A DNA stretch of 61,477 bases, taken from contig CAIMAQ010000126.1 of assembly GCA_903839035.1 (NCBI GenBank), positions 1 to 61,477 of the forward strand, in the 5' to 3' direction. The translations under genes were made by a program, and so were the position numbers. The notes below the pieces were generated by a model. The model did no database searches, had not been told where the DNA came from, and saw only the letters and a program-made list of their open reading frames with translations. This DNA is from an uncultured Opitutia bacterium (lineage in GTDB: Bacteria > Verrucomicrobiota > Verrucomicrobiia > Opitutales > Opitutaceae). This document shows, in pieces, positions 1-7,657 of the stretch; positions within the stretch are counted from its first letter, which is position 1; every line of letters begins with the position of its first letter.

Positions 1-20
1 AATTCGCGTCCATTCGCGGT
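1..20. repeat. Partial arm of the element-G family at the window start
   Basis: Bases 1-20 match the right-arm sequence of element G with about two changes, so an element copy is probably cut by the window edge. Confidence 0.6.
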
Positions 21-1563
21 TACCCCGTCTGATTCCTCCACGCCGGCGCTGGAGTTGCGCGGCATCGACAAGCGGTTCGGGGCCGTGCGGGCAAACCGCG
101 CGATCTCGTGCGCCATCGCTGTCGGCAGCATCCACGGACTCATCGGCGAAAACGGCGCGGGCAAGTCCACGCTGATGAACATCGTCTACGGATTTCACCG
201 CGCCGACGCCGGGGAAATCCGCGTGGCGGGGCGGGTGGTGGAGATCGGCTCCCCGCAGGATGCGATCGCGGCCGGCATCGGCATGGTCCACCAGCACTTC
301 ATGCTCGTGGAGAATTTCACGGTGCTGGAAAACGTCGTCCTCGGCGCCGAGGGCGGACGCCGGCTCGCGGGCGGGCTGGCGGCGGCGCGGGCCGGGTTGG
401 AACAGCTCGCGCGGGATTACGGGCTCGATGTGCCGCTCGACGCGGTCGTGTCGGAACTGCCGGTCGGGCTGCAGCAGCGCGTGGAGATCCTGAAGGCGCT
501 GTACCGCGGCGCGGACATCCTGATCCTCGACGAGCCGACCGCGGTGCTGACGCCGCAGGAGGCGGACCAGCTGTTCAAGATGCTCGCCCGCCTGCGGGCG
601 CAGGGCAAAACCGTCATCCTCGTCACGCACAAGCTGCGCGAGATCATGGCCGTGACCGACCGCGTCACTGTCATGCGGCAGGGCGCAATCGTCGGGGAGG
701 TTGAGACCAAATCCACCTCGCCGCGGGAGCTCGCCGAAAAGATGGTCGGCCGCGCGGTGCTGCTCCACGTGGACAAAACCCCGGCGCAGCCCGGCGCGAC
801 CCTGCTGGCCGTGCGGAACCTCGAGGTGCGCGACCGGCTCGGCGTGCCGCGGGTGAAGAACGTCAGTTTCAACCTGCAGGCCGGGGAGATTGTCGGCATC
901 GCCGGCGTCGCCGGCAACGGCCAGTCGGAGCTGCTGGAGGCCCTCGCGGGCATCCGGGCGCCAAGCCGCGGGGAGGTTGTGCTCGAGGGCCGCGACCTGG
1001 TGCGCGAGGGTCTGGACGCCCGCGCGCGCCGCCGGCTCGGCCTCGCGCACGTACCGGAGGACCGGCTGCGGATGGGAGTCGTCGCGGGTTTTTCCGCGGA
1101 GGACAACGCCATCCTCGGGTACCACGATCTCCCGGTTTACCAGCGCGGCCTCTTGCTGAACCGCGCCGCGATCCACGGCGGCTGCGCGCAAAAGATGGCC
1201 GCCTACGACGTGCGTCCGCCGGACCCGGGGCTGCGCCTCGCGTCCTTTTCCGGCGGGAACCAGCAGAAGCTGGTGCTGGCGCGCGAAATTGATTCCGACC
1301 CGCGCGTGCTGCTGATCGGCCAGCCGACGCGCGGCGTGGATATCGGAGCGATCGAGTTTATCCACAAGAAGCTCGTGGCCCTGCGCGACGCCGGGAAGGC
1401 GCTGTTGCTGGTCTCAGTCGAGCTGGACGAGATCCTCGGCCTGGCTGACCGGATCCTCGTGATGAACGCCGGTGAAATCGTCGGCGAGATCGCGCGCGCC
1501 GACGCCACCGAGGAAAAAATCGGGCTCATGATGGCTGGCGTGAAAGGGGAGGGGCGGACATGA
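1..1563 (+). CDS. ABC transporter ATP-binding protein, CUT2/nucleoside type (5' end outside window)
   Basis: This is the duplicated ATPase of a CUT2-type importer, of the NupB/YufO-like family that takes up nucleosides or sugars. It has two nucleotide-binding domains. Numbered from the TTG at 55, the first Walker A (GENGAGKST) is near residue 31 and Walker B (ILILDEPT) near 154. The second, degenerate P-loop (GVAGNGQSE) is near 284 and the signature SGGNQQKL near 400, a pattern typical of this family. The frame is open to base 1. Starting at the TTG would remove the first beta strand (ALEL before RGIDKRFG), so the true start is probably upstream of the window. The stop overlaps the next permease gene by 4 bp. 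No substrate-binding lipoprotein is visible and it may lie upstream. The exact substrate is inferred. Confidence 0.9.
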   Translation, partial: NSRPFAVTPSDSSTPALELRGIDKRFGAVRANRAISCAIAVGSIHGLIGENGAGKSTLMNIVYGFHRADAGEIRVAGRVVEIGSPQDAIAAGIGMVHQHFMLVENFTVLENVVLGAEGGRRLAGGLAAARAGLEQLARDYGLDVPLDAVVSELPVGLQQRVEILKALYRGADILILDEPTAVLTPQEADQLFKMLARLRAQGKTVILVTHKLREIMAVTDRVTVMRQGAIVGEVETKSTSPRELAEKMVGRAVLLHVDKTPAQPGATLLAVRNLEVRDRLGVPRVKNVSFNLQAGEIVGIAGVAGNGQSELLEALAGIRAPSRGEVVLEGRDLVREGLDARARRRLGLAHVPEDRLRMGVVAGFSAEDNAILGYHDLPVYQRGLLLNRAAIHGGCAQKMAAYDVRPPDPGLRLASFSGGNQQKLVLAREIDSDPRVLLIGQPTRGVDIGAIEFIHKKLVALRDAGKALLLVSVELDEILGLADRILVMNAGEIVGEIARADATEEKIGLMMAGVKGEGRT

Positions 1564-2669
1564 GTCCTCCGGCCAAACTCCCCCGCTGGGCCGAGCTGGG
1601 GCTCCTGCCAGCGATCAACCTGCTCGCGGCGCTGCTGCTCTCGGGCGTCATCATCAACCTCATCGGGGAGAGTCCGTGGGCAGCGCTGAAGCTCATGGCG
1701 GACGGCGCGTTCGGCTCACAGGAGTCGGTGGGGTACACGCTCTACTATGCCACCAACTTCATCTTCACCGGGCTCGCCGTCTCGGTGGCGTACCATGCGG
1801 GGCTCTTCAACATTGGCGGCGACGGCCAGGCCTACATCGGCGGGCTGGGCACCGGACTCGTGTGCCTGTGGCTCGGGGCGTGGCCGTTCTGGGCCGTGCT
1901 GCCGCTGGCGGTCTTGGCCGGCGCGGTGTTCGGCGCGGCCTGGGCGTTCATCCCGGCCTACCTCCAGGCGCGGCGCGGCAGCCACATCGTCATCACGACG
2001 ATCATGTTCAACTTCATCGCCTCGGCCCTGATGACCTGGCTGCTGGTGAATATCCTGATCAAGCCCGGCCAGCAGTCACCGGAATCACGCGAGTTCGCCC
2101 CCAACGCCACGCTGCCCGGCCTGCACACGCTGCTGGGCAAGATCGGCATCCCGTTCACCAGCACACCGCTCAATCTTGCGTTTCTCTTTGCCCTGGCCGC
2201 CGGCGCCCTCGTCTGGGTGCTGGTCTGGCGCACGCGCTGGGGCTACGCGCTGCGCGTGGCCGGCCAGAATTCCGCCGCCGCGGTCTACGCGGGCATCCGG
2301 CCGTCGCGTATCACGATTCAGGCGATGCTGCTCTCGGGCGCGCTCGCCGGCCTGCTGGGGCTCAACGAGCTGATGGGCTCGCAGCACCGCATCCTGCTGG
2401 ATTTTCCCGCGGGCGCGGGGTTTGTCGGCATCGCGGTCGCGCTGATGGGGCGCAACCACCCTGTCGGGATCTTCTTCGCGGCCGTGCTGTTCGGCGCGCT
2501 GATGCAAGGCGGCTCGCAGCTCTCGTTCGACATGCCGCGCGTCAACCGCGACATGGTCGTGGTCATCCAGGGCCTCGTGATCCTGTTCTGCGGTGCGCTG
2601 GAAAACGTCTTTCGCGGCCCGCTCGCCACGCTGCTGGCCCGGTTCGGTGACCGGAAGGACGCACCGTAA
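1560..2669 (+). CDS. ABC transporter permease, nucleoside/sugar type (YufP/NupC-like)
   Basis: This 369-residue integral membrane permease belongs to the BPD_transp_2 (CUT2) family. About ten hydrophobic segments run from residue 15 to the end, starting LLPAINLLAALLLSG. The family-typical stretch with RRGSHIVITTIMFNFIA lies near residue 138, and a conserved glycine-rich region with MGRNHPVGIFFAA lies near 300. It overlaps the ATPase stop by 4 bp (ATGA), so the two are translationally coupled. It pairs with the second permease that follows to form the membrane channel of one importer. Nucleoside transport is inferred from similarity to the NupABC/YufNOPQ arrangement; a sugar substrate is the alternative. 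Confidence 0.9.
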   Translation: MSPPAKLPRWAELGLLPAINLLAALLLSGVIINLIGESPWAALKLMADGAFGSQESVGYTLYYATNFIFTGLAVSVAYHAGLFNIGGDGQAYIGGLGTGLVCLWLGAWPFWAVLPLAVLAGAVFGAAWAFIPAYLQARRGSHIVITTIMFNFIASALMTWLLVNILIKPGQQSPESREFAPNATLPGLHTLLGKIGIPFTSTPLNLAFLFALAAGALVWVLVWRTRWGYALRVAGQNSAAAVYAGIRPSRITIQAMLLSGALAGLLGLNELMGSQHRILLDFPAGAGFVGIAVALMGRNHPVGIFFAAVLFGALMQGGSQLSFDMPRVNRDMVVVIQGLVILFCGALENVFRGPLATLLARFGDRKDAP

Positions 2670-2670
2670 T

Positions 2671-3645
2671 ATGGAGACCTACACGCTCATCGTCCTGCTG
2701 CTGGCCGCCACGATCCGCGTGGCGACGCCGCTGCTGCTGGCGGCGATCGCGGGCCTGTTTTCGGAACGCTCGGGCGTGATCGCGCTCGGCCTGGAGGGCA
2801 TGATGCTGGGCGCGGCCTTTACCTCGGCCGCGGTCGCGGCGGTGAGCGGCTCGGCCTGGCTCGGACTGGTCGCGGGCATCGTCACGGCCGTGGCGCTGGC
2901 GCTGCTGCTGGCGTTTGCCTGCGTGACGCACCGCGGCAACCAGGTCGTCGCCGGCATGGCGGTGAACATCATGGTCGCGGGCCTTGGGCCCTCGCTCGCG
3001 CTCGCCTGGTTCAATCTCGGCGGCCAGACGCCCCAGTTGGAGGGCGTGGGTCAGCGTTTCCTGGCCCTGCACTGGCCGGGGGCGGAAGCAGCGCGGTCGG
3101 TGCCACTTCCGGGGCTGCTCTACGCCGAGCTGTTGAGCGGACACAATCTCTTGGTCTATTTCGCGGCGGCGCTGGTGCCGATCAGCGCATGGGTGCTGTT
3201 TCGCACGCGCTTTGGCCTGCGGTTGCGGGCGGTGGGGGAAAACCCGTCGGCGGTGGATACGGCGGGTATTTCCGTGACGCGGCTACGCTACCAGGCGGTG
3301 CTTATTTCCGGCGCGCTGTGCGGCGTGGCGGGCACGTACCTGTCCACGGCGGCGAGCTCGGGCTTCGTGCGCGACATGACGGCGGGCAAAGGCTACCTCG
3401 CGCTGGCCGCGCTGATCTTTGGCAAATGGAAGCCTTACCCCACGCTGGGCGCGTGCCTGCTTTTTGCCTTCACCGACGCGCTCGCCACCCGGCTGCAGGG
3501 CGTGGCGCTACCGCTGGTCGGCGTGATCCCGGTGCAGTTCATCCTCGCCCTGCCCTACGTGCTCACAGTGCTGCTGCTGGCCGGATTTGTCGGAACGGCA
3601 GTGGCACCGAAGGCCATCGGCGTGCCGTATGCGAAGGAGAAGTGA
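2671..3645 (+). CDS. ABC transporter permease, nucleoside/sugar type (YufQ/NupA-like)
   Basis: This is the second permease of the importer, 324 residues, with eight to ten predicted membrane helices. The chosen ATG begins one base after the TAA of the preceding gene. The N-terminus METYTLIVLLLAATIRVATPLLL is typical for the family, as is the motif ALGLEGMMLGAAF near residue 35 (the E-G-M-M helix of the BPD_transp_2 fold). Residues from about 180 on carry the conserved GLRLRAVGENPSAVDTAGI loop and then a GKGYLALAALIFGKWKP segment. It is the last gene of the operon. The region just downstream holds a palindromic repeat (3653-3755) and no other gene until 3815. Confidence 0.9.
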   Translation: METYTLIVLLLAATIRVATPLLLAAIAGLFSERSGVIALGLEGMMLGAAFTSAAVAAVSGSAWLGLVAGIVTAVALALLLAFACVTHRGNQVVAGMAVNIMVAGLGPSLALAWFNLGGQTPQLEGVGQRFLALHWPGAEAARSVPLPGLLYAELLSGHNLLVYFAAALVPISAWVLFRTRFGLRLRAVGENPSAVDTAGISVTRLRYQAVLISGALCGVAGTYLSTAASSGFVRDMTAGKGYLALAALIFGKWKPYPTLGACLLFAFTDALATRLQGVALPLVGVIPVQFILALPYVLTVLLLAGFVGTAVAPKAIGVPYAKEK

Positions 3646-3652
3646 AGGCTAT

Positions 3653-3755
3653 TTGCCCACGGAACACACGGAATTGTAAAATCCAGCGGCGAGAATTGCC
3701 GGTCTTCGCCATGATCCTTCGGTTTTTCCGTGTCATCCGTGTGTTCCGTGGGCAA
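3653..3755. repeat. Intergenic palindromic element A (9-nt unit)
   Basis: Two perfectly complementary 20-nt arms lie at 3653-3672 and 3736-3755 with a 63-nt spacer. The right side reads as a degenerate 9-mer array (TCCGTGTCA, TCCGTGTGT, TCCGTGGGC); the left arm is its complement. Read through in frame it gives the PRNTRN...FRVFRG-type peptide often seen in spurious open frames of verrucomicrobial genomes. It fills most of the gap between the permease and the next gene. It could act as a transcript-end hairpin, but there is no T-tract. Confidence 0.85.
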
Positions 3756-3814
3756 TCGCTACTCTGTGCTGAAGGGTTCTTGTGCTTCTGGCGCGTTTTT
3801 GCGGCAATCCCCGC

Positions 3815-4345
3815 ATGGCCATCAAAGACCAGCTCGCCCGACATTTTTCCCAGACGCCCGATATCGCCGGGGCGCTGTTCATCGCGGCGAACGCCACGGT
3901 CAACGGCGATGTGGTGCTGGGACCGCAGACGAGCGTGTTTTACGGCGCGGTGCTGCGGGGCGACATCCACGAGATCCGGGTGGGCGAGGGGACCAACATC
4001 CAGGACAACGCGATCGTCCACCTCGCCGACGACTATGGCGCCTACATTGGCAAGTGGTGCACGATCGGCCACGCAGCGATCGTCCACGCATGCACGATTG
4101 GCGATGAGTGCCTCATTGGCATGGGTGCGACCATCCTCGATGGCGCGAAGATTGGCGCGCAGAGCATTGTCGGGGCGAACTCCCTCGTGCCGCAGCATTT
4201 TGTATGTCCGCCGGGCTCGATGGTCTATGGCTCGCCGGCCAAGGTGATCCGCCCGCTCCGGCCCGAGGAAATCGCGACCTTGAAGCCTTGGGCGGAGAAA
4301 TACGTCGAGACCGCGAAGGCGCATGCGGCGGCGCAGCGGAGATAG
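3815..4345 (+). CDS. Gamma-class carbonic anhydrase family protein
   Basis: This 176-residue left-handed beta-helix (LbH) protein of the gamma-carbonic anhydrase/YrdA/PaaY type is a trimer in the family, with the metal at subunit interfaces. Hexapeptide repeats run from about residue 25 to 145 (NATVNGDVVLGPQTSVFYGAV onwards). The three expected metal-ligand histidines are visible: one in NAIVH and two in IGHAAIVH. The acidic and glutamine residues of the active site (RGDIHEIRVGEGTNIQDN) are also there. The ATG at 3815 (MAIKDQLARHF) was preferred to a GTG 33 nt upstream because the extra residues do not resemble the family. Whether it hydrates CO2 or is a ferripyochelin-binding-like homologue cannot be told. 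Confidence 0.88.
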   Translation: MAIKDQLARHFSQTPDIAGALFIAANATVNGDVVLGPQTSVFYGAVLRGDIHEIRVGEGTNIQDNAIVHLADDYGAYIGKWCTIGHAAIVHACTIGDECLIGMGATILDGAKIGAQSIVGANSLVPQHFVCPPGSMVYGSPAKVIRPLRPEEIATLKPWAEKYVETAKAHAAAQRR

Positions 4346-4350
4346 AACCT

Positions 4351-4509
4351 GTTTTTTTAACCGCGAATGAACGCGAAGTTCGATCTCCGAAATTTATCGC
4401 GGAAGCGCGGAGGGGCGGAAACGCGGAGTTCTGACTTTGGGGTGTTTCCCGGTATTTCCGCTTCTCTGCGGTTCCGCGATAAAAGGCCTAGGCTTCGTGG
4501 TTAAAAACT
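4351..4509. repeat. Nested palindromic element B (8-nt unit inside a 10-nt-unit arm pair)
   Basis: This element fills the gap between the carbonic anhydrase and folA. The inner arms are 4393-4425 and 4453-4484. Both read as an 8-mer array; the left arm has units ATCGCGGA, AGCGCGGA, GGGGCGGA, AACGCGGA, and the right arm is an imperfect reverse complement with the same period. The outer arms, 4351-4368 and 4493-4509, share TTTTTAACC followed by CGCGAA or its near copy. The stretch 4361-4377 is the complement of a motif also seen at 1-20 and 55238-55254. The inner left arm is nearly identical to that at 7561-7592. The folA stop codon lies in its right edge. Confidence 0.85.
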
Positions 4510-5002
4510 ACGGACGCTCGAGCGTGTAGAACGTGTAGCGGAAGTTGGCGTCCGCGCTCTCGCGCCGGCTGGTCTCGCGCCAGGCGAGGTGGCGCCACTC
4601 GGGGAAATAAGTATCCCCGGGCACGTCGGCGTGCACGAGCGTCAGGTGCAGCCGCATGGGCCGGTTGAGCGCGAGGGTTTCCCCGTAGATGCGCTCGCCG
4701 CCGCAAAGGTGGATTTCGCCCGGCAGCTTTTCCGCGATCGCGAGGGCGGCGGTGAGCGAGCCGGCCACGCGGACCTGGTCAGTGGCGAGCGCGGTGTTCC
4801 GCGTGATGACGACGGGTTGGCGGCCGTCGAGCAGGACGCGCGGCCAGGTCTCGAAGCACACCCGGCCGAGCACGACGGTCTGGCCGGCGGTCTGGTCATG
4901 GAAGAACTGCAGGTCCTCCGGAATCCGCCACGGCAGCCGGCCCTCGCGCCCGATCACGCGGTTCTCGGCGCAGGCGACCTGGAGATGGAGGAGCTTGGGC
5001 AT
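4508..5002 (-). CDS. folA: Dihydrofolate reductase
   Basis: This 164-residue type I DHFR makes tetrahydrofolate from dihydrofolate with NADPH in the cytosol. Visible family features are the N-terminal strand LLHLQVACAENRVIG, the Met20-type loop GREGRLPW, and the catalytic acidic residue in IPEDLQFF near residue 31. The NADPH-binding stretch VVLGRVCFETWP (near 43) and the late motif CGGERIYGETL (near 99) are also present. Length is normal. No thymidylate synthase gene adjoins it in this window. Its 3' end abuts palindromic element B, and it is divergent from the TPR-protein gene with about 100 bp between them. Confidence 0.95.
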   Translation of the reverse strand: MPKLLHLQVACAENRVIGREGRLPWRIPEDLQFFHDQTAGQTVVLGRVCFETWPRVLLDGRQPVVITRNTALATDQVRVAGSLTAALAIAEKLPGEIHLCGGERIYGETLALNRPMRLHLTLVHADVPGDTYFPEWRHLAWRETSRRESADANFRYTFYTLERP

Positions 5003-5022
5003 GGGGAAAGGTCATGACGTAG

Positions 5023-5058
5023 CCTCCGCGTGCGTCGGAGGGCAAACCTCGTTTTGCC
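5023..5058. repeat. Two small adjacent inverted repeats between folA and the TPR gene
   Basis: CCTCCG at 5023-5028 pairs with CGGAGG at 5036-5041, and GGCAAA at 5041-5046 pairs with TTTGCC at 5053-5058. Both lie in the shared divergent promoter region of folA and the downstream gene. They could be a degenerate repeat relic or regulatory hairpins; nothing in the sequence decides between these. Confidence 0.4.
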
Positions 5059-5105
5059 GCACCCGCCAAAAAACGTGAAGGCTTGCCCTGACAGGCGTGA
5101 ATTGA

Positions 5106-6926
5106 ATGCTTGGCCCCATGGCTCGCGGTTGTCGTGCGGTGTACATCCTGGTCATTGGCCTCTGGCTGGGACTGGTGATTCCGGCGGGGGCCAAAGAACA
5201 CTGGACGCGGATCGAATCGCCCTTTTTTACGCTCTACGCCCAGAGCGACCTGAGCGATGCACGGGAATGGGCCGTGAACTTTGAACAGTTCCGGCGCTTT
5301 GTGAGCGAAGTGATCCGGGTCCCGCCCACGCAGCTGCAGCCGCTGACCATCGTGATGTTCAACAGCTTTCAGGGCCTGGCTCCCTACCTGCCCAACAAGG
5401 ATGGCAAGCTGTCAAACGGGTTGAACTCCAAGACGATGGTTCTGCCCACGGGAACGATCGTCATCACGTATCGCAACTGGGACGACACTATCACCCGGCA
5501 GTCCTTTTATGAGGCCGGGACCTATTGGTTTTTGAGCGGCTTCAAATACAGCGGTCCCGACTGGTTCAAAGCGGGGCTGGCGGGCACGTTCAAGACCTTC
5601 CTCGTGACGCACCACGAGGTCCGCGTGGGCCTCTCGCCCCAGGCGGAACTCCATTACCTGAACACGCATGACCTCATCCCGCTGCCCCAGCTGTTTGGCA
5701 CCGAGATGAAGGACCTCGCGTTTCAGGGGGACGACCGGACGAAGCTGTTCTTTTGCGAGTCCTGGGCGCTGGTGCATTATTTTGTCTTTGGCCGGGAACA
5801 TGCGCTGAGCCCCGGCACGCGGTCACCCCAGCTGGCGGATTTCATGGAGGCGTTGCAAAAGGGCGAGGAAGCGGAGCCGGCCTTCCAGCGGGTGTTTGGC
5901 ACCGACTACAACGGCATGCTCCAGCGCTTGTCCGACTATGTTTCGCGGGGAAATTATTCCATCATCAGCAGCAAGTTCGACCCTGTGGAGACCTCGACCG
6001 CTTTCAAGGGCGAGTTGGAAACCGACGGGGGCACGGAACTGATCCATGGTTACGCGGCGCTTGCCGCGGAACAGCATGATGAAGCCCGGCGGCGGTTTCT
6101 CACCGCCAAGACCCGGGGGGCGGACGAGCTGAGGGCGGAGGAAGGCCTCGGGGATGCCGCCATCGCGGTCGGTGATCCCACGGAGGCGAAGCTGCATTAC
6201 ACCCGGGCCGTCGAGTTGGGTTCGCGTAATTACCGGCCCTATTATTTCCTCGGTGAGCTGTTGGAGCGCGGTGCGATTGACGAGTCGACCCACCAGCTGC
6301 AACTCGGGCCAGCCCTGGCCCGGGAGGCGGCGAGCCGGTTCGAGCACGCGATCAACCTCTACCCCCGCTACATCCCGAGCTATGAGGCATTGGCACTCCT
6401 CATGCCGTGCCTGAAGACGTTTTCCGAGAGCGACCGTCAATTTCTCCAACTGGGGACCCAGGTTGCGCCCGACAACGATGTGATCGCGGCGGGTCTGGGC
6501 CTCTGGGAGATTAAGAACCAGCAGGTGGAAAAAGGACAGGAACGCCTGCGCGGATTGGTCGCCGCCGGGCATCCGCCCTCGCGCTGGGTTCAAACCGTCG
6601 TGCGGGATATGGACCAGGCGAGCGCCAACGGGCGGGGCCTCGCGGCGGCGCGCCAACTACTGGCCGAAGGAAAGACCGACGAGGCGGGAGCGTTGGTGGA
6701 AAAATTACTGCAGGTCTCCCCCGAAGAGGCGCAACGCGCGAGTCTTGCGGCCCTGCAAGGTGAAATTGGTCTGCTCGATCTCGTGCTGCAGGCGGAGAAG
6801 CTCGCCGACGGGCAGCAATGGGAGGCTGCCGGGTCGATCGCGCTGAACGTCCTCGAGCTCAAACCGCCGGCGGCCCTGGTCCAGCGGGCCAATGCCGTGC
6901 TGGCCCGGGTGCAGGCAAAAAAATAG
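5106..6926 (+). CDS. Secreted TPR protein with a degenerate gluzincin-like N-terminal domain
   Basis: This 606-residue protein has a hydrophobic signal segment (residues 10-28, ending near AGAKEHW), so it is probably exported. Residues 33-300 resemble the family in which a peptidase-like region (normally HE-x-x-H plus an N-E-G-x-A-E motif) precedes TPR repeats. Here the equivalent positions read EAGTY (136-140) and KAGLAG (155-160), so the expected metal ligands are missing. The conserved late segment FFCESWALVHYFVFG near 217 is kept. From about 310 to the end the helical repeats look like TPRs (for example AKLHYTRAVELGSRNYRPYYFLGELLERG). The start could be 5106 or the ATG at 5118. Function is unknown; a binding or scaffold role is inferred. 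Confidence 0.75.
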   Translation: MLGPMARGCRAVYILVIGLWLGLVIPAGAKEHWTRIESPFFTLYAQSDLSDAREWAVNFEQFRRFVSEVIRVPPTQLQPLTIVMFNSFQGLAPYLPNKDGKLSNGLNSKTMVLPTGTIVITYRNWDDTITRQSFYEAGTYWFLSGFKYSGPDWFKAGLAGTFKTFLVTHHEVRVGLSPQAELHYLNTHDLIPLPQLFGTEMKDLAFQGDDRTKLFFCESWALVHYFVFGREHALSPGTRSPQLADFMEALQKGEEAEPAFQRVFGTDYNGMLQRLSDYVSRGNYSIISSKFDPVETSTAFKGELETDGGTELIHGYAALAAEQHDEARRRFLTAKTRGADELRAEEGLGDAAIAVGDPTEAKLHYTRAVELGSRNYRPYYFLGELLERGAIDESTHQLQLGPALAREAASRFEHAINLYPRYIPSYEALALLMPCLKTFSESDRQFLQLGTQVAPDNDVIAAGLGLWEIKNQQVEKGQERLRGLVAAGHPPSRWVQTVVRDMDQASANGRGLAAARQLLAEGKTDEAGALVEKLLQVSPEEAQRASLAALQGEIGLLDLVLQAEKLADGQQWEAAGSIALNVLELKPPAALVQRANAVLARVQAKK

Positions 6927-6949
6927 CGGCTGGGGATTAGCCCAGCCGC
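6917..6949 (-). terminator. Rho-independent terminator for the cyclophilin gene
   Basis: A perfect 9-bp stem (6926-6934 with 6941-6949) has a 6-nt loop. Read on the minus strand it is followed by a run of seven T residues (complement of the A-run 6917-6923). It lies immediately beyond the minus-strand stop at 6974 and overlaps the end of the convergent TPR gene, so the hairpin may serve both directions. Confidence 0.8.
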
Positions 6950-6973
6950 CAGTGGCAGATTCAGAACCCCGCC

Positions 6974-7492
6974 TTACTTGGCCGGGACGATCGTGATGCT
7001 GGTGACCTCGACGCGCTCGATGGGCGTGCTCTTCTCGCCGCCGCCGCCGGAGCTCGTCGGCATGGTCGCGATGCGCTCGAGGACAGCGTCACCGGACACC
7101 AGCTCGCCGAACGCCGTGTACTGGCGGTCGAGGAACTTGGCCTCGCCGTGGCAGATGAAGAACTGGCTGCCGGCGGAGTCGGGGTGGGCCGAGCGCGCCA
7201 TCGAGATGACGCCGCGGACGTGGGACTTGGAATTGAACTCGGCCTTGAGCTTGAAGCCGGGGCCGCCGGTGCCGGGCATGCCGGACTCGCCCTTCTTGGT
7301 GTTGGGGCAGCCGCCCTGGATCATGAAGCCCTTGATGACGCGGTGGAACGCGGTGCCATCGTAGAACTTCTCGCTGGCGAGCTTCTTGAAATTCTCGACC
7401 GTCTTCGGGGCGACATCGGGCCAGAAGGCGATCGTCATGTCACCGTAGGTGGTCTTGATCAGGGCGTGTTCGGCAGAGGTGGGAGTGGTCAT
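6974..7492 (-). CDS. Peptidyl-prolyl cis-trans isomerase, cyclophilin type
   Basis: This 172-residue single-domain cyclophilin catalyses proline isomerisation. The active-site landmarks are present: FHRVIKGFMIQGG (Arg and Phe of the catalytic face) near residue 53, FKLKAEFNSKSHVRGVISMAR, SAGSQFFIC (Gln-Phe-Phe) near 108, and FLDRQYTAFGELVSG near 121. The ATG at 7492 (MTTPTSAEHALIK) was chosen. An upstream extension to 7606 reads through repeat element C and encodes a non-family proline-rich tail. No signal peptide is seen, so a cytosolic location is likely. Confidence 0.92.
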   Translation of the reverse strand: MTTPTSAEHALIKTTYGDMTIAFWPDVAPKTVENFKKLASEKFYDGTAFHRVIKGFMIQGGCPNTKKGESGMPGTGGPGFKLKAEFNSKSHVRGVISMARSAHPDSAGSQFFICHGEAKFLDRQYTAFGELVSGDAVLERIATMPTSSGGGGEKSTPIERVEVTSITIVPAK

Positions 7493-7560
7493 AGGAAGGC
7501 GCAGCGAACCGGACCGAGCGGGCTGCGGCAAGAAGCAAAAAACACCGGCCCTGACTGGGA

Positions 7561-7640
7561 AATTTATCGCGGAAACGCGGAAGGGCGGAAACACCGGGAA
7601 ATCCAATCCGGGCCCGGAATTTCGCGCTTCCGCGATAGGC
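7561..7640. repeat. Palindromic element C, same family as inner element B (8-nt unit)
   Basis: The left arm starting at 7561 reads as an 8-mer array (ATCGCGGA, AACGCGGA, AGGGCGGA, AACACCGG). It matches the left arm of element B at 4391 onward with only a few substitutions. The right arm, about 7619-7638, is the shorter imperfect complement (TTCGCGCTTCCGCGATAG). It lies between the cyclophilin gene and the S9 homologue, just past the latter's stop at 7658. Confidence 0.85.
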
Positions 7641-7657
7641 TCAGGCCGGAACGGTGA

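Noticed and set aside
1..57. TTG at 55 as the true start of the first ATPase gene
   Set aside because: It would remove the first strand of the nucleotide-binding domain. The frame is open to base 1, so an upstream start is more likely.
3189..4247. Long plus-strand open frame running from the permease across element A into the carbonic anhydrase gene
   Set aside because: It is out of frame with both real genes and includes the PRNTRN-type peptide from element A, a known source of spurious open frames.
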